Part shown: positions 33,194 through 36,517 of the stretch, piece after piece
Numbering within the stretch: the first letter of the stretch is position 1
Layout: every line of letters starts with the position of its first letter
Assembly (NCBI GenBank): GCA_024636495.1
Contig: JAGXGZ010000091.1
Span: 1 to 36,517 of the forward strand
DNA length: 36,517 nt
Direction: 5' to 3'
Origin: Roseobacter sp.
GTDB taxonomy: Bacteria; Pseudomonadota; Alphaproteobacteria; Rhodobacterales; Rhodobacteraceae
The notes under the pieces: generated by a model
Seen by the model: only the letters and a program-made list of their open reading frames with translations
The model's database searches: none
Told to the model about the DNA's origin: nothing
Program-made: the position numbers and the translations under genes

Positions 33194-33990
33194 AGCGTCT
33201 GGGTGCAGCCCTTGCGCTGGCCCTGTTTGTCCTGCAACCGGGCCACGCAGATGCAGGCAGCAGTCAGGCGGGCAAACCGCTGCTGCCCGCCGATCAGGTC
33301 GCCGTATTCTCTGACAAGGTGCAGGTCGATCTGGCCGCACGCGGTGCCAGCGTGGCCGTCGTGGCGCGCAAAGGCCGCCATGCGTCGGAACTGCCCAAGG
33401 GCGTGACCTATACCCATGTGGCGTTCTGGGTTTTTTCCCGGATAAAACGCAGCGATGGCATTACGTACCAAGGCTACCGCGTGTATAACCTGTATCAAGA
33501 TGCGCAAAACCCGATGCGCAGCAGTTTGGTGCAAGACAGCCCGGCTGATTTCTTTGCAGGTGCCCACGCGCTTGAGGCGGGCATCATCATCCCCGACCCA
33601 CGCTTGCAGCGCAAACTGCTTAAGGTGATTGCCAGCCCGACCTACAAAAAGCTGCACAACCCGACCTATTCGGTGCTGGCGAACCCCCAAACGCAGCACT
33701 TCCAGAACTGTACGGAACATACGTTGGACGTGGTGATGGCTGCCCTTTATGATACGTCCGATCCGGCACAGATCAAATCGAACATCACCGCGCATTTCAC
33801 CCCGCAGGTAATCCAGATTGGCGGGCTGAAACGGGCCTTTGCACCCGTCGCGTCCAAGGCCCTGACAACACAAGACCACGGCGCGCAAATCCGCACCGCG
33901 GCGTTCGGATCAATCCTGCGCTTTATGAGGGCCAACAAACTGGTCGCAGCGAGCTACAGCCTGACGCCTTCCCGCGCCGCAGGTATCTAA
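33190..33990 (+). CDS. DUF2145-type exported protein
   Basis: A 266-residue protein with signal peptide (KRLGAALALALFVLQPGHADA). The body has the DUF2145 look as I remember it: THVAFWVFSRIKRSDG, YQGYRVYNLYQDAQNPM, SLVQDSPADFFAG, FQNCTEHTLDVVMAALY with a Cys near a His, reminiscent of a thiol-hydrolase or transglutaminase-like active site. The start is TTG at 33190 inside TTGA, overlapping the upstream TGA, so translation is coupled. It is encoded with the small Ala-rich protein; the function of the pair is unknown. Confidence 0.72.
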   Translation: MKRLGAALALALFVLQPGHADAGSSQAGKPLLPADQVAVFSDKVQVDLAARGASVAVVARKGRHASELPKGVTYTHVAFWVFSRIKRSDGITYQGYRVYNLYQDAQNPMRSSLVQDSPADFFAGAHALEAGIIIPDPRLQRKLLKVIASPTYKKLHNPTYSVLANPQTQHFQNCTEHTLDVVMAALYDTSDPAQIKSNITAHFTPQVIQIGGLKRAFAPVASKALTTQDHGAQIRTAAFGSILRFMRANKLVAASYSLTPSRAAGI

Positions 33991-34030
33991 GCAAATTGAC
34001 ATGGGGTGCTACCTGTTCCAAACCCGCCCC

Positions 34031-34642
34031 ATGTCTGTAAATCCATCCCCCACCCTCTCGCGCCGCGAACGCAACCTTGCAGATATCCGCGACCGCGCCA
34101 GCCTGATTGCCGAACAGATCATTCTGGACGAAGGCGTCGAAGGGCTATCGGCCCGCCGTCTGGCAAAAGAGCTTAAGGTGTCTGTCGGCTCTCTGTATAA
34201 TGCGTTCGGTGATCTGCACGGGGTGATCCGCTCTGTTATCGCGCGCAGCGCCGAGTTGCTGGCAACCGCGCTGATGACCGCAGTCGAAGGGGCAGCCCCG
34301 AACAAGCGGTCCCGCATTGTGGCTTTGGGCGAGGCGTACTTCGACTTTGCCGTGGCTGAACCGCGCCGCTGGTCGCTGATGTTCGAATACCGCGCCGAGC
34401 TAGAGATCGACGATAAGGCCCGCGACTTCCAAGGCGGGCTTTTGGACATGTTGATTGCCGCAGGCGAAGCAGACCCGGTCTCGCACGCCGACCGACAGTT
34501 CTTTCTGGTGCTGTGGGCGTCGGTGCACGGGGTCGTCTCGCTTGCCACACGTCCGACCATTGTGGCGATCCAGCCCAATCTGGCCAAGAATTACATCACT
34601 GATCTGGTCGATTCAGCGCTGAGCCGCTTTCCCGCTCAATGA
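34031..34642 (+). CDS. TetR/AcrR-family transcriptional regulator
   Basis: A 203-residue repressor. The N-terminal HTH is in GVEGLSARRLAKELKVSVGS and LYNAFGDLHGVI (about 35-67). The C-terminal ligand/dimer domain (LGEAYFDFAVAEPRRWSLMF, LVLWASVHGVVSLAT) is of the WHG type. The start is uncertain: ATG at 34031 or 34001, neither with a good ribosome binding site. It is 40 bases past the DUF2145 gene and on the same strand, so it probably controls that operon through the two TGAAC-N3-GTTCA sites. Confidence 0.85.
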   Translation: MSVNPSPTLSRRERNLADIRDRASLIAEQIILDEGVEGLSARRLAKELKVSVGSLYNAFGDLHGVIRSVIARSAELLATALMTAVEGAAPNKRSRIVALGEAYFDFAVAEPRRWSLMFEYRAELEIDDKARDFQGGLLDMLIAAGEADPVSHADRQFFLVLWASVHGVVSLATRPTIVAIQPNLAKNYITDLVDSALSRFPAQ

Positions 34643-34719
34643 CCGTGCCTAGCCCCTAGACATGGGCCGCCCCCCTGATACGGTCGCGGCAAATCCCGTG
34701 TTTATGGAAGGTTACTCTC

Positions 34720-36096
34720 ATGTCTCTCCCCCAAGTGCTGTCTTTGATCGATGATGATCTGGACGCCGCCACCGACCGCCTGCTGAACCTGCTGCGCATT
34801 CCGTCGATCTCGACCGATCCGGCCTACAAGGCCGATTGCGACCGCGCCGCCGACTGGATGGTCGAGGATCTGAATTCCATAGGCATCAAGACGACCAAGC
34901 GCGAAACCCCTGGCCACCCTATGGTCGTGGGCCATGTGGACGGCCCCGCCGACAAACCGCATATCCTGTTCTACGGCCACTACGATGTGCAGCCGGTGGA
35001 CCCGCTGAACCTGTGGAAACGCGACCCGTTCGATCCCGCGATCGAAGACACCGCCAAAGGCAAAGTCATCCGCGGTCGCGGTGCAGCCGATGACAAAGGC
35101 CAGCTGATGACCATCGTCGAGGCCCTGCGTGCGTGGAAAACCGTCAACGGCGACTTCCCCTGCCGGATCACGATGTTCCTTGAAGGCGAGGAAGAATCCG
35201 GCTCGCCCTCGCTGATCCCCTTCATGCAAGAAAACGCGGACGAGCTGACCGCCGATTACGCGATGATCTGCGACACGGGCATGTTCCAATCCAAGGTGCC
35301 GTCCATCGTGACCATGCTGCGCGGTTTGCTGGGCGAGGAAATCACCATCACCGGCCCCGATCTGGACCTGCATTCAGGCATGTTCGGCGGCGTAGCGATG
35401 AACCCTGCCCGCGTGCTGGCGCGCATCATCGCGTCGCTGCATGACGACACGGGCCGCATCACGGTGCCCGGTTTCTACGACGGCGTACCCGAACTGCCTG
35501 ACGACATTCAGGCGCAGTGGCAGGGCCTTTCCTTTGACCACGCGTCCTTCCTGGGCGATGTGGGCCTGTCGATCCCCGCTGGCGAACAGGACCGCATGCC
35601 GATCGAGATGATCTGGTCGCGCCCAACCTGCGAGGTCAACGGGATGTGGAGCGGCTATACAGGTGCCGGCTTCAAGACCGTGCTGCCATCCGAGGCCAGC
35701 GCCAAGATAAGCTTCCGTCTGGTGGGCGACCAAGACCCCCATCTGATCCGCGAGAGTTTCCGCAAAATGGTCACCGACATGATTCCCGCCGATTGCAAGG
35801 TCAGCTTTCACGCCCACGGCGCCAGCGGCGGATCGGTTTTTGAAACCACAGACCCCGCGTTTGACAAAGCCCGCAAAGCGCTGACCGACGAATGGAACGT
35901 CCCCGCCGCTTACGTCGGCTGCGGCGGATCAATCCCCATCGCCGGACACTTCCAGAAGATCGTGAACACCACGCCAGTGCTGATCGGTTTTGGCAAAGAC
36001 GACGACGCGATCCATTCCCCGAACGAGAAATACGATATGGAGAGCTTTCACAAAGGCATCAGAAGCTGGGCGCGGATACTGGACGCTTTGACCTAA
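34720..36096 (+). CDS. M20-family metallopeptidase (dipeptidase-like)
   Basis: A 458-residue zinc peptidase of the ArgE/DapE/carnosinase group. Metal ligands are visible: HYDVQPVDP (His and Asp), GRGAADDKGQLM (bridging Asp), FLEGEEESGSP (catalytic Glu and Glu ligand), MICDTG (Asp), and the distal His near the end in DDAIHSPNEKYD. The dimerisation domain lies between about 200 and 330 (LDLHSGMFGGVAMNPA). It is closest to CNDP-like cytosolic dipeptidases. AAGG lies 9 bases upstream of the ATG. It has its own short upstream gap (34643-34719) after the TetR gene; the link to it is unclear. Confidence 0.92.
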   Translation: MSLPQVLSLIDDDLDAATDRLLNLLRIPSISTDPAYKADCDRAADWMVEDLNSIGIKTTKRETPGHPMVVGHVDGPADKPHILFYGHYDVQPVDPLNLWKRDPFDPAIEDTAKGKVIRGRGAADDKGQLMTIVEALRAWKTVNGDFPCRITMFLEGEEESGSPSLIPFMQENADELTADYAMICDTGMFQSKVPSIVTMLRGLLGEEITITGPDLDLHSGMFGGVAMNPARVLARIIASLHDDTGRITVPGFYDGVPELPDDIQAQWQGLSFDHASFLGDVGLSIPAGEQDRMPIEMIWSRPTCEVNGMWSGYTGAGFKTVLPSEASAKISFRLVGDQDPHLIRESFRKMVTDMIPADCKVSFHAHGASGGSVFETTDPAFDKARKALTDEWNVPAAYVGCGGSIPIAGHFQKIVNTTPVLIGFGKDDDAIHSPNEKYDMESFHKGIRSWARILDALT

Positions 36097-36180
36097 AGCT
36101 TTGGTGCAGCGCGGTCTGGTTTTGCGGGCCGCGCTGGCCTATCCTAGCGGGAATGACGCCAGCAGAAAGCAACCGGGCCC

Positions 36181-36285
36181 GTGACACCTGAATACGAAGC
36201 AATGAACGAGGATGAGCGCGCAGCCTATGACGAGGCGCTGCGGCTGATTGAGGAAGTGCGGAAGAGTGGCGGGACTGAGTTAAAG
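36181..36285 (+). pseudogene. Leucine-rich-repeat protein start, cut by an insertion
   Basis: From the GTG at 36181 (or ATG at 36202) the frame reads EYEAMNEDERAAYDEALRLI and EEVRKSGGTEL. This is the usual start of bacterial leucine-rich-repeat proteins, which go on with LDLSxxxLxxLP. Here the frame turns into unrelated sequence at the GTAAGCG of an IS66-type end. The gene is thus broken after about 34 codons. The remainder would lie beyond the insertion, outside this window. Confidence 0.55.
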
Positions 36286-36517
36286 GTAAGCGCAGTCCCC
36301 GTCCCATTGATGTTTTCAGCCTTGGCCGATTGACATTGTTCGGTGTGGTGCGTTTGCGCACACGTCAGGGAGTCCCGGGCGAGCTCATTTCTGAGGGCGT
36401 GGCGACGGCATGAGCCCAGGGCATCAAAGCGTCGATGTCCTTTTCGAGATGCCCACTGGCCAGCTTTGTGTACAGATCGCGCAGGTAGGCATAGGGCTCG
36501 ACGCCGTTCATGCGACA
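36286..36517 (-). mobile_element. IS66-family insertion sequence, one end
   Basis: GTAAGCGCAGTCCCCGTCCC at 36286-36305 has the GTAAGCG terminus typical of IS66-family inverted repeats, and the C-terminal part of an IS66 transposase follows on the minus strand. IS66 elements make 8-bp target duplications; the candidate copy at this end is AGTTAAAG (36278-36285). The other end is beyond the window. Confidence 0.65.
36365..36517 (-). CDS. tnpC: IS66-family transposase, C-terminal part
   Basis: The reverse strand reads RMNGVEPYAYLRDLYTKLAS, then DIDALMPWAHAVATPSEM and a TGA at 36367-36365. This matches the IS66_C end of TnpC (KLNGVDPxAYLxDVLxRI, RIDELLPW). The rest of the gene, with the DDE catalytic residues, is outside the window on the right. 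Whether the copy is intact cannot be judged. Confidence 0.75.
   Translation of the reverse strand, partial: CRMNGVEPYAYLRDLYTKLASGHLEKDIDALMPWAHAVATPSEMSSPGTP

Noticed and set aside
1..36517. CRISPR arrays, rRNA and tRNA genes
   Set aside because: No regularly spaced direct repeats and no tRNA- or rRNA-like sequences were seen on reading both strands. A covariance-model scan was not possible.

Overview
The window reads as chromosomal DNA of a Roseobacter-group alphaproteobacterium (Rhodobacterales). The grounds are a tripartite TRAP transporter, C4-pathway 5-aminolevulinate synthase, a rodZ-ispG pair, a DUF2145 protein, and overall protein similarity to that group as I remember it. No rRNA, tRNA or CRISPR was seen. 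Species cannot be fixed from the sequence alone.

Left edge (1-4560): an accessory, decaying zone. A long AAA+/FtsH-like gene has lost its C-terminus and runs straight into a 5'-truncated acetate kinase pseudogene. Behind it lie fragments of an arginine/ornithine antiporter, arginine deiminase and ornithine carbamoyltransferase, then a broken receiver domain. Together they look like the fossil of an anaerobic ATP-yielding locus (arginine deiminase pathway plus acetate kinase).

4645-11540: a TRAP transporter operon on the minus strand (dctP, hairpin, dctQ, oversized dctM), divergent from a NarL-type two-component system with a periplasmic sensor domain that probably controls it. 11660-12070 holds two tandem paralogous small genes of unknown function.

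12380-14980: ilvBN acetolactate synthase operon, preceded by a clear promoter, a 15-codon leader peptide rich in Ile/Leu/Val and an intrinsic terminator with a competing hairpin, that is, a classic transcription attenuator. 14974-19190: a small hypothetical gene, an HTH regulator, a Rieske oxygenase of the quaternary-amine type with a coupled 72-codon gene, and an amidase.

19291-25641 (minus strand): housekeeping genes prfB, a class A penicillin-binding protein, an N-acetylmuramoyl-L-alanine amidase and a class I/II aminotransferase. 25780-27021: two tandem periplasmic thioredoxin-fold genes. 27023-28713: a coupled C5 cytosine methyltransferase and GIY-YIG nuclease, a probable restriction-modification pair. 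28774-32551 (minus): ispG, rodZ-like gene, hemA.

32776-34642: a two-gene secreted-protein operon (Ala-rich small protein and DUF2145 protein) with two 13-bp palindromic operators 53 bp apart, and a TetR-family gene just downstream. 34720-36096: M20 peptidase. The right edge (36181-36517) is a leucine-rich-repeat gene start cut by the end of an IS66-family element that runs out of the window.
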